This document shows positions 57,521 to 64,000 of a stretch of 64,000 bases of DNA, one piece after another. The stretch is from Methanobrevibacter millerae. GTDB lineage: Archaea; Methanobacteriota; Methanobacteria; Methanobacteriales; Methanobacteriaceae. The stretch covers positions 1 through 64,000 of the forward strand of contig NZ_FMXB01000004.1 in the NCBI RefSeq assembly GCF_900103415.1. Reading direction: 5' to 3'. Made by a program: the position numbers and the translations under genes. A model generated the notes under the pieces. It saw only the letters and a program-made list of their open reading frames with translations, had not been told where the DNA came from and did not search any database. The first letter of the stretch is position 1. Each line of letters begins with the position of its first letter.

Positions 57521-58792
57521 ATGAAATATTTAAGAAGAGTCATTGACGATGATTTGGAAAAATACCTTAAAATGATTGGTGCAATCCTTATTATCGGCCC
57601 AAAATGGTGCGGTAAAACAACTACTGCTCAGCAACATGCAAAAAGCATATTGAAATTAGATGATAAAGACAATTATCAATCCAATATGATGTGGGCGGAT
57701 ATCGAACCTTCAAGATTATTGAGGGGAGACAAACCAAGATTAATTGATGAATGGCAAGTAGCCCCTGCTCTATGGGATTCCGTAAGAAACAGCGTTGATG
57801 AAAGTGACGGGTATGGATTATATATCTTAACAGGTTCAACAGTAGTGGATGAAAACAGCATTATTCATTCAGGAACTGGAAGAATTCATAGGCTATTAAT
57901 GAGACCAATGTCCTTATATGAAAGCGGCGAATCCAATGGTCAAATTTCAATAATGGAGCTATTTGACAATCCGGATATGAATATTAATAATTTTGAATCA
58001 CAACTGACAATGGATAAATTGATTTTTGCAGCATGCCGTGGAGGCTGGCCTGATTCCCTAAATCAGGAAACGGAAGAAGGGCAGCTATTCATAGCATACT
58101 CCTATTTGGAAAATATATGCAATACGGATGTTTCTGTTGTTGATGGAATTAAACGAGACCCTGATAGAGTTAGATTGCTGTTGCGTTCAATTGCACGCAA
58201 TAATTCCACAATGGCAAAAGACCAGACCATAATTGATGACATCAATGCAAATTTCATGGATATTTCCAGACCAACATATTATTCATATGTTGATGCATTG
58301 AAAAGATTGTTTGTTATTGAAGACAATCGGGGCTGGTCACCCAATATCAAGTCCAAATCAGCAATCAGATCAGGAAATAAAAAAGTTTTCATAGATCCTT
58401 CAATTGCTGTAGCCGCTTTAAATGCAAATCCGGAATCAATGGAAAAAGATTTGAAAACCTTCGGATTTATTTTTGAAAACTTGTGTATTAGGGACTTAAG
58501 CGTTTATACGAATTCACATGGCGGAAAAGTTTCATATTACAGAGACAACTCCGGTCTGGAAGTTGATTGTGTTGTTCATTTAAGGGATGGAAGATATGCA
58601 TTAATAGAATGTAAACTGGGCACCAAAAGAATAGAAGACGGTGCACAAAATCTACTTAAAATCAATAGTTTAATTGAAAAAAATGAAAAAATAGATAATC
58701 CAACTTTTCTTGCGGTCTTAACAGGCGGAAAAGATGCAGTTACAAGAAAGGATGGTGTTAAGGTTATTCCTATTGGATGTTTAAAGCCATAA
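57521..58792 (+). CDS. AAA ATPase with DUF4143 domain
   Basis: This 423-residue protein has Walker A GPKWCGKTT at 26-34, Walker B RLIDEWQ and sensor LTGSTVVDENS. A winged-helix-like middle follows, then a C-terminal DUF4143 part with VDCVVHLRDGRYALIECKLG, a degenerate PD-(D/E)xK-like core (V-D...E-x-K). Such ATPases are frequent in gut anaerobes and methanogens and their role is not settled. GAGG precedes the ATG, and the last iteron overlaps the ribosome binding site region, suggesting autoregulation. The gene looks intact and stands alone. Confidence 0.85.
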   Translation: MKYLRRVIDDDLEKYLKMIGAILIIGPKWCGKTTTAQQHAKSILKLDDKDNYQSNMMWADIEPSRLLRGDKPRLIDEWQVAPALWDSVRNSVDESDGYGLYILTGSTVVDENSIIHSGTGRIHRLLMRPMSLYESGESNGQISIMELFDNPDMNINNFESQLTMDKLIFAACRGGWPDSLNQETEEGQLFIAYSYLENICNTDVSVVDGIKRDPDRVRLLLRSIARNNSTMAKDQTIIDDINANFMDISRPTYYSYVDALKRLFVIEDNRGWSPNIKSKSAIRSGNKKVFIDPSIAVAALNANPESMEKDLKTFGFIFENLCIRDLSVYTNSHGGKVSYYRDNSGLEVDCVVHLRDGRYALIECKLGTKRIEDGAQNLLKINSLIEKNEKIDNPTFLAVLTGGKDAVTRKDGVKVIPIGCLKP

Positions 58793-58831
58793 TCCTAAGG
58801 TATTAATGCATCCAAAAACAAAGGAAAATAC

Positions 58832-59830
58832 ATGAAAGACATATTCGACAAATGCGATTTTGGAGATTTTAAGCTTAACAGCAGGATTGTGAGAACCGGA
58901 TTGTGGGAATCCCAAAAGGAGCTTGGAAAGCTTTCCCCGGAAATATTTCTGCGCTATGAAAGGCTTGCAAAAAGCCATGTGGGAATTATTACAACGGAAC
59001 TGATTTCACTTTATGACCATGACCGCTTCAGCGACTATTCCCATTCAATAAACAGCCCTGCCTTCATCAAGGAATTCAAGTACCTTACAGAATTAACCCA
59101 TAAACATGACGTTCCCGTTCTGGCTCAAATCGGCTTTGTCGACTGCAACGTCAACGGCAAGCAGAGCGTAAGCGTCAATGATTTAACATTGGAAGACATA
59201 AGGCAGATTCAGTCCGATTATATCGTTGCGGCCAAAAAGATTTCATTTGCGGACTTTGACGGAATACAGCTGACGATGGGAAACACTTACTTTTTCTCTA
59301 AAATGATCAATCCAAAAGAAAACAGGAGAAAGGACGATTACGGCGGAAGCGCATTCAACCGTCTGAGAATGATTCTTGAAATCATTAAGGTAATCAAAAG
59401 CACGACGAATCTGCACGTCAACTGCAGGATTAACGCATCGGATGAGGCTTTAGAAATTTCTGAAATCCTTGAAAAAATCGGTGCCGACAGCATTCAGATA
59501 ACGAAGCCCTCTTCACCCCAATATTTCAGAAAGGATTCTGAAAACAAAAACATTTTATTTGACGTTACCGATGAAATAGCTGAAAGCGTTGATATCCCTG
59601 TAATTCTCGGAGGGGGACTTGATGATGCTGATTCAATCAATGACTTAATCAACTCCACAAGCATTGAATTCGTATCCATGCAGAGGCCGTTTGTCTTCAA
59701 TCCTACATTCTTGAATGACTGGAAGGAAGGAAAGGAAACGCAGACTCTCTGCAGGACATGCAACAACTGCTACTGGAAAAAGACAAGCACATGCCACGTA
59801 AAAATGAATGAAGAGGATTTGAAGTGCTGA
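58832..59830 (+). CDS. Old-yellow-enzyme family NADH:flavin oxidoreductase
   Basis: This 332-residue TIM-barrel flavoenzyme has family segments NSRIVRTGLWE, VPVLAQIGFVDCN, NPKENRRKDDYGGSAFNRLR (the conserved N..D.YGGS.NR phosphate/FMN block) and IPVILGGGL. The C-terminal cysteines CRTCNNCYWKKTSTC could hold a metal or Fe-S cluster, as in the 2,4-dienoyl-CoA-reductase branch, but there is no second reductase domain. The natural substrate is unknown. No ribosome binding site is obvious, so a short or leaderless transcript is possible. Confidence 0.85.
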   Translation: MKDIFDKCDFGDFKLNSRIVRTGLWESQKELGKLSPEIFLRYERLAKSHVGIITTELISLYDHDRFSDYSHSINSPAFIKEFKYLTELTHKHDVPVLAQIGFVDCNVNGKQSVSVNDLTLEDIRQIQSDYIVAAKKISFADFDGIQLTMGNTYFFSKMINPKENRRKDDYGGSAFNRLRMILEIIKVIKSTTNLHVNCRINASDEALEISEILEKIGADSIQITKPSSPQYFRKDSENKNILFDVTDEIAESVDIPVILGGGLDDADSINDLINSTSIEFVSMQRPFVFNPTFLNDWKEGKETQTLCRTCNNCYWKKTSTCHVKMNEEDLKC

Positions 59831-59891
59831 GTTTTCAAATGACAATCTATTAAAGGAACTCTTTTTAAATATATTAATGGTGTTTAAAAAA

Positions 59892-61016
59892 ATGGAGTTA
59901 TATTCATATTCCTCACATAAGATAAAGGAAACTCTTGAGGATGCGGGAATCGAGAGCGATTTTGAATTTGACATTCAAAAGACGATTGAAAACAATATTG
60001 AGCGCTCAAGCCTTGAGGCAAGTGACATCGAGCCTAAACTGGACTATATCGTTGACCAGCTATCCACAATCGCCGATGAAAGCGAAAGCGTCACGCTCAC
60101 CTCATCACCGGATGAGAGAAGCCTTAAGTTTTTAATAAACCAGGAACATAACCTCAAGAGTTGTCCCGAATGCGGAGCCATGTTTTTAAAAAGCGATTCC
60201 TACTGCTTTAAATGCGGATTAAAGCTTGGCCGGCCAGATTATGAAGAAGAACTGAACGACCTGGAAAAGCTTTATGATAAAAAGATTTCACACTGCTCGG
60301 ACAATAACTTCAAGTTCGCCTACGTCATCTATCTTGAATATCTCCATACCAATGGCCACATAATTCCCGAAAGCGAAATCAGGTCATTTAACGTCACTTT
60401 GGAGAGATTAACTAGAAAAGCCTCAGAGGACGGCTATGACTCCATAGAAAGGGCGGAAGATTTCATAAACGACAACAGGCACGTGATTTTCTACAATTCA
60501 CATCCCGAGCTTAAAAGGGTCATTAACGTCGACTTGTATGAGGACATTTTCGAAAATAAGTGCAGAAGCTCTGAGAAAAATATCGTTGAAACTATTGCTG
60601 AGTACTTAAAAAGACAATACATGATTACCCTTTCCAATTATGAAATCTCAAGATGCTACAATATCCTGCATATCCTCTCAAAATGCCACGAATACCTTGG
60701 AAATATTGATTCTGTGTTAAAATGCAACTTTAAACTATTTATTCTTGATGTTAACAATTTCACGGAAGATAAAAAAAGGCCTGATTCCTGCAAAGCCAAG
60801 ATAAATGAGGAAACAGTTGATAAATTAACGAAGCTGCTTGATGAAAACTCAATTGCAAGCAATAAATTAAACTATTTATTCAATTCGGCTTATGCAGACA
60901 TTAAAGAACTGAAGCCATGCACAGGCGTTGAGGAAACTTTAATCTACTTTTTAAGGATTTTCAACGGAGAAAAGATTTCAGACGTTGAAAAGAGCATTCA
61001 CCTTAAATACTCCTAA
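59892..61016 (+). CDS. Zinc-ribbon protein of unknown function (374 aa)
   Basis: A zinc ribbon CPECGAMFLKSDSYCFKCGLKL lies near residues 90-115, preceded by an acidic helical stretch and followed by an all-helical C-terminal part. ATG 59877 is possible. A TATA-like TTTAAATA at 59864-59871 puts the transcription start at about 59890, favouring ATG 59892 (leaderless). The start region resembles the neighbouring HExxH proteins in carrying a ribbon, but no peptidase motif is visible here. Its stop overlaps the stop of the convergent gene by 3-4 nt. Confidence 0.65.
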   Translation: MELYSYSSHKIKETLEDAGIESDFEFDIQKTIENNIERSSLEASDIEPKLDYIVDQLSTIADESESVTLTSSPDERSLKFLINQEHNLKSCPECGAMFLKSDSYCFKCGLKLGRPDYEEELNDLEKLYDKKISHCSDNNFKFAYVIYLEYLHTNGHIIPESEIRSFNVTLERLTRKASEDGYDSIERAEDFINDNRHVIFYNSHPELKRVINVDLYEDIFENKCRSSEKNIVETIAEYLKRQYMITLSNYEISRCYNILHILSKCHEYLGNIDSVLKCNFKLFILDVNNFTEDKKRPDSCKAKINEETVDKLTKLLDENSIASNKLNYLFNSAYADIKELKPCTGVEETLIYFLRIFNGEKISDVEKSIHLKYS

Positions 61017-61957
61017 CCATTGTTTTCAATGAAATCCTTCTTGATTTGCCTTAAAAGCTCATAGGATTCCTCGTCCTTGGAGGCGATGATGCCTGAGATT
61101 AGAATTATATGGAGATGCTTAAGCTTTTCGGCCGTTTCATATACCTCGTCGCTTTCCAAAAGGATCTCGTCATAGTTCGCAGGATTGTTGTAGTTTCGCT
61201 GATAGACCAGCTTGATTTCATCCCTTAAATCATCACCAATGAAATTTTCAAGAATACGGATTATGTCATCGGCAATGGAATTACCCATCATCAGGGCAAA
61301 GTCAATGACTTCTGCGTCATTTTCCAAATCGAATTCCTCGGTTAGAATCCTGTTGAAGGAGGCGTACTTCTGATAGCCGTGTGGAATGAACCTTCCCTCA
61401 ACCGTATGGGCGCAGTACTCGTTTATTAAAACGTAAATCGGATTTGTGCCCAGTATGAATGAGACGAAAGCCTCCAGGGCGTAGGTCTTTTTGACTTCCC
61501 ATATCAGCATGAGCATCTGCTCGAAAATCTCGCTTAAAAGGTGATGTGCCAGCTCATGAATCAGGGTAGCTATTATGTCGCAGTCCGCCAATCTGTCATC
61601 GATTCTGATTCTGTTGTAGGAATAGCTTCCGAACTCGGCTCCCTTTGACTTGTAAGTGATTTTAGCGTATGATGAGGCAATGACTCTAATCTTGTCGATG
61701 GTGTTTAATGCGGTTAAGTCATGCCTTTCAAGGTTTCTTAAAGCAATCCGGCGAATGTTTTCAAGGATTATTTCATATTCTGTTTCCGTAACCGGAGTGG
61801 CTTTAAGGATTTCAATGTTTTCGTCGTTTGCAATCTGGGCGAAGCTGTTTAGCTCATTTATATTGAAATACTTCTCGCTGATTAAGATTGATTTGCAGTT
61901 TTTGCATACTTTGCTTTTTGAGTCCGATTCGACGCCGCAGACAGAACAGAATACCAT
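61013..61957 (-). CDS. Zinc-ribbon protein with HExxH metallopeptidase-like motif, paralogue
   Basis: A 314-residue protein opens with a zinc ribbon (CSVCGVESDSKSKVCKNC). It carries LIHELAHHLL (HExxH, near residue 134), followed ~45 residues later by NEYCAHTVEGRF. The order and later blocks (RFIPHGYQKYASFNRIL; DDIIRILENFIGDDLRDEIK) match the protein at 24865-25986, so the two are paralogues 36 kb apart. Cytoplasmic zinc-dependent peptidase-like role by motif; the substrate is unknown. ATG 61957 lacks a clear ribosome binding site. Confidence 0.7.
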   Translation of the reverse strand: MVFCSVCGVESDSKSKVCKNCKSILISEKYFNINELNSFAQIANDENIEILKATPVTETEYEIILENIRRIALRNLERHDLTALNTIDKIRVIASSYAKITYKSKGAEFGSYSYNRIRIDDRLADCDIIATLIHELAHHLLSEIFEQMLMLIWEVKKTYALEAFVSFILGTNPIYVLINEYCAHTVEGRFIPHGYQKYASFNRILTEEFDLENDAEVIDFALMMGNSIADDIIRILENFIGDDLRDEIKLVYQRNYNNPANYDEILLESDEVYETAEKLKHLHIILISGIIASKDEESYELLRQIKKDFIENNG

Positions 61958-62037
61958 GGATAATATTATGTCTGAAATGATAAAAAAAGTTTTTTCATTA
62001 TGTTCCTATAGAAGATAGTAATTGATTAGTATACAAT

Positions 62038-62301
62038 ATGGCCGTTAATATTGAAGTTGTAACCAATGAAAACGATACATTCATCGTTATGTTACTGACG
62101 CCAATGGCAATGCGATAACCGGATACAACGTGACATTTAAAGTGAACGGCGCAAGCTACAATTGTGAGATTAACCAGACGGGTTATGCAAAATTAAACGT
62201 TAAATTGAATAATGGTTTATATCGAATTGTTACTGCATTCTGTATTGAAAACTATCAGGACAGGCTACTGTACAATACGCTTAAAGTAACAAGAATATAA
62301 A
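62038..62301 (+). pseudogene. Fragment of an adhesin-like fibre repeat
   Basis: The frame from ATG 62038 (MAVNIEVVTNENDTFIV) gives way, after a frame change near 62090, to YVTDANGNAITGYNVTFKVN...SYNCEINQTGYAKLNVKLNNG and a TAA at 62301. This is one copy of the ~85-residue repeat found in the four adhesins. There is no signal peptide, so it is a relic of a lost adhesin gene. Confidence 0.75.
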
Positions 62302-62329
62302 CTCATTATTTTTTTCTTCTTTTTTTAAA

Positions 62330-62455
62330 TTAATGTTCATCTTCAAAAACTACGCTTTCAGAAACTTTAGCAAAATTTTTTCTTAATTTAGCATCTTGTT
62401 CTTCCCAAATACGTTTTTTAATTTCTTCTGCTCTTTTTTTAGGAACCCACATCAT
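62330..62455 (-). CDS. Microprotein array member 1 (41 aa)
   Basis: It reads MMWVPKKRAEEIKKRIWEEQ followed by DAKLRKNFAKVSESVVFEDEH. It is highly charged and predicted as one long helix after the MMWVPKK start. GGGAGTG precedes the ATG. It aligns without gaps to members 3 and 4 except at its own C-terminus, where RKN is replaced by EDEH. The function is unknown; size and basic helix would suit a nucleic-acid- or protein-binding peptide. Confidence 0.6.
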   Translation of the reverse strand: MMWVPKKRAEEIKKRIWEEQDAKLRKNFAKVSESVVFEDEH

Positions 62456-62514
62456 TTCTTTCACTCCCAAATACAATAGTTAATAACACACTAATGGTGA
62501 TGAATTTTACGAGC

Positions 62515-62638
62515 TTAATTTTTTCTAGAAAAAACCTTTTCAGAAGTTTTAGCTATATCTGCCCTAAACTTAGCTCTTTGTTCATCTGAAATACGTTTTT
62601 TAATTTCTTCTCTTCTTTTTTTTAGGTATCCAAATCAT
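62515..62638 (-). pseudogene. Microprotein array member 2, frameshifted
   Basis: The same family: MIWIPKK, then REEIKKRISDEQRAKFRADI and AKTSEKVFSRKN. The codons after MIWIPKK contain a run of eight T on the plus strand (62616-62623) where members 1, 3 and 4 have seven, which throws the frame. Removing one T restores a ~40-residue protein. GGGGAGTG lies before the ATG as in member 3. Confidence 0.6.
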
Positions 62639-62845
62639 TTAATTCACTCCCCAAAAATACAATAGTTAATAACACACTCTAATGGTGATGACATTCAACA
62701 ATCTTAACAAAAAACAATTCTTTCGGAAGAAATACGCAATTATTCTTCTAAAAGATGTTTTTACTCACAAATATCATTTATCATATTAAAAAAGCATCTA
62801 AAATACTTTTAAACACAATCTAAAATGATGATGATATTTACGAGA
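62639..62845. repeat. Spacer of the 330-bp tandem unit, copy 1
   Basis: This 207-bp noncoding spacer between members 2 and 3 is almost identical to 62969-63174. It carries the stem AGATGTTTTT/AAAAAGCATCT and GGAAGAA...TTCTTCT. Each spacer should hold the promoter of the member to its left and the terminator of the one to its right. Confidence 0.8.
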
Positions 62846-62968
62846 TTAATTTTTTCTAAAAACGACCTTTTCAGAAGTCTTGGCTAAATCTGCTCTAAAT
62901 TTAGCCCTTTGTTCTTTCCACATACGTTTTTTAATTTCTTCTCTTCTTTTTTTAGGTACCCACATCAT
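62846..62968 (-). CDS. Microprotein array member 3 (40 aa)
   Basis: Intact: MMWVPKKRREEIKKRMWKEQ, then RAKFRADLAKTSEKVVFRKN. GGGGAGTG sits 6 nt before ATG 62968. The gene repeats with a period of 329-330 bp relative to members 2 and 4. The conserved core is M(M/I)W(V/I)PKKRREEIKKR with AKTSEKVVFRKN at the end. Confidence 0.65.
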   Translation of the reverse strand: MMWVPKKRREEIKKRMWKEQRAKFRADLAKTSEKVVFRKN

Positions 62969-63174
62969 TTGTTCCACTCCCCAAAAATACAATAGTTAAT
63001 AACACACTCTAATGGTGATGACATTCAACAATCTTTACAAAAACAATGCTTTCGGAAGAAATACACAATTATTCTTCCAAAAGATGTTTTTACACACAAA
63101 TATCATTTATCATATTAAAAAAGCATCTATAATACTTTTAAACACAATCTAAAATGGTGATGATATTTACGAGA
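62969..63174. repeat. Spacer of the 330-bp tandem unit, copy 2
   Basis: It matches 62639-62845 with few changes. The GGAAGAA/TTCTTCC stem (seven pairs) is perfect here. ATACAATAGTTAATAACACA near the right-hand side of each member is also present beside member 1 (62470 onward). Confidence 0.8.
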
Positions 63175-63297
63175 TTAATTTTTTCTAAAAACAACCTTTT
63201 CAGAAGTCTTAGCAAAATCTCTTCTTAATTTAGCATCTTGTTCTTCTGAAATGCGTTTTTTTATTTCTTCTCTTCTTTTTTTAGGTATCCAAATCAT
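63175..63297 (-). CDS. Microprotein array member 4 (40 aa)
   Basis: Intact: MIWIPKKRREEIKKRISEEQ, then DAKLRRDFAKTSEKVVFRKN. It has a different upstream region from members 1-3: GGTGG is placed 5 nt before the ATG and overlaps the stop of a coding remnant (63307-63441). It may be the ancestral copy, once the second gene of a two-gene unit. Confidence 0.65.
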   Translation of the reverse strand: MIWIPKKRREEIKKRISEEQDAKLRRDFAKTSEKVVFRKN

Positions 63298-63306
63298 TTA
63301 TGCCAC

Positions 63307-63441
63307 CTACTTAATAATTATACATTTTGATTTATTTAAACTTTCATGTTCTTTTTTTATCCATTCAACACCATTATTTTTTGAAACAAATATGCCTTCA
63401 GTTTCGATACTTACTGTTTCATCCAGAATCCAAAAATTATA
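63307..63441 (-). pseudogene. Coding remnant just upstream of microprotein 4
   Basis: A 44-codon open frame without an ATG, GTG or TTG start reads ILDETVSIETEGIFVSKNNG and then VEWIKKEHESLNKSKCIIIK before TAG. Composition and codon use look genuine. The TAG is followed at once by the GGTGG of the microprotein. It is probably the 3-prime end of a lost gene. No family is recognised. Confidence 0.35.
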
Positions 63442-63497
63442 TTAATATCGAAATTTAAACTTTATTATTTGTTTACGTTAAAAATCGAGGAATTATC

Positions 63498-63743
63498 ATG
63501 AAAAAGCAATATGATTCCTTAAATAGTAATATTAATCCTCCCATCATTGAAGAGATTACTTTAAGGAGCCTGCCATACGATCAAAAGAAAGAGGAAATAA
63601 TAGAATACTGCAGAATACATAAAAGAGTCCTAATGTCTGAAATAGCTAATGATTTAAGGTTTGACTTGGGTGATGTATATGAAATCATTAATGAATTGAT
63701 TGATGATGATATACTGGGCGTTAGAAATGATTATTCTATTTAA
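63498..63743 (+). CDS. Small winged-helix-like protein (81 aa)
   Basis: The second half (KKEEIIEYCRIHKRVLMSEI...LGDVYEIINELIDDDILGVR) has the helix pattern and final turn of a winged helix, as in small archaeal DNA-binding regulators. The N-terminal 25 residues are unstructured. GAGG precedes ATG 63498. It is divergent from the microprotein array and could regulate it, but that is inference from position alone. Confidence 0.6.
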   Translation: MKKQYDSLNSNINPPIIEEITLRSLPYDQKKEEIIEYCRIHKRVLMSEIANDLRFDLGDVYEIINELIDDDILGVRNDYSI

Positions 63744-63778
63744 GTTTAAAACAAAAATAAAAGCAGATTATATAAATA

Positions 63779-63806
63779 AGTTAGAATCCGAAGATTCTAA
63801 CTTTTA
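63779..63806 (+). terminator. Terminator after the winged-helix gene
   Basis: AGTTAGAATC and GATTCTAACT form a perfect ten-pair stem with a CGAA loop, followed by TTTT. It lies 36 nt after the stop codon. The remaining 63807-64000 shows no gene; its last 14 bases are the inverse of 56109-56122. Confidence 0.8.
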
Positions 63807-64000
63807 ATACCTAAATTCTTGTGAAAAGAAACCTATAAGATTTGTAGTATTTAATACTATCTATTTTAATTAATGCAGGAAGAACCTACTGAGGATATTA
63901 CTTAAATTAACCAGTTTTTAACCACTATGAATTGTTTTAACCCTTAATTATTGCTTTAACTTCCAAGAATTGACTTGTCATGCAGTAATTGTCCTCACTA

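Noticed and set aside
57234-57521. 95-codon minus-strand frame over the iteron array
   Set aside because: It is Phe/Leu/Tyr-rich low complexity produced by repeated TTTTACA on that strand, with no start signal.

Overview
The window reads as chromosomal DNA of a methanogenic archaeon of the Methanobacteriales, most likely Methanobrevibacter. The grounds are AT-rich sequence, archaeal TATA boxes (for example TTTATATACC 31-32 nt before leaderless starts), GGTGA-type ribosome binding sites, a cluster of large adhesin-like proteins with beta-helix and Ig-like repeats, and many small zinc-ribbon proteins. No rRNA or tRNA gene was seen. The genus call is inference from gene content.

Layout. (1) 1-7209, minus strand: a type I restriction-modification operon, hsdR-hsdM followed by three tandem hsdS genes (the last cut by the window edge) that share a perfect 77-bp direct repeat. 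(2) 7210-16139: accessory island. It holds a small coiled protein behind a palindrome, a decayed transposase, a small gene broken in an A-run, and a three-gene operon (Mrr_N-AAA ATPase, PD-(D/E)xK-like protein, AIG2/GGCT-like plus HEPN protein) that looks like an undescribed defence system. A pRiA4b-ORF3-like protein and a protein with two GGCT domains follow. (3) 16391-24482, minus strand: a zinc-ribbon coiled-coil protein and a 2,467-residue DUF4011-type SF1 helicase with a C-terminal nuclease domain. (4) 24865-25986: zinc-ribbon HExxH protein. (5) 26078-33119: type I-B-like CRISPR-Cas effector operon (cas6 divergent from cas8-cas7-cas5-cas3) between two short, degenerate arrays; no cas1, cas2 or cas4 is present in the window. 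(6) 33166-36420: SWIM, pRiA4b-like and other accessory genes plus two broken genes.

(7) 36841-40304: a rubredoxin/glutamate-synthase-domain enzyme (the most GC-rich, housekeeping-like gene) and small proteins of unknown role. (8) 40371-57142: surface-protein region, with three small secreted proteins, four adhesin-like proteins (838-1304 residues) built from shared modules, and a membrane-anchored Ig-like protein. A 718-bp noncoding stretch here carries two copies of a bulged palindrome around a structured segment. (9) 57315-61957: an AAA/DUF4143 ATPase behind nine iterated ~22-bp repeats, an old-yellow-enzyme-type oxidoreductase and two zinc-ribbon proteins. (10) 62038-64000: an adhesin fragment, a tandem array of four ~40-residue microproteins, a coding remnant and a winged-helix-like protein.

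Taken together, regions 1-5 form a defence island (restriction-modification, helicase-nuclease, CRISPR interference and a candidate new operon). Regions 8 and 10 are variable surface and small-protein loci shaped by tandem duplication. The strongest candidates for something undescribed are the ATPase/nuclease/HEPN operon at 9367-13338 and the microprotein array at 62330-63297.
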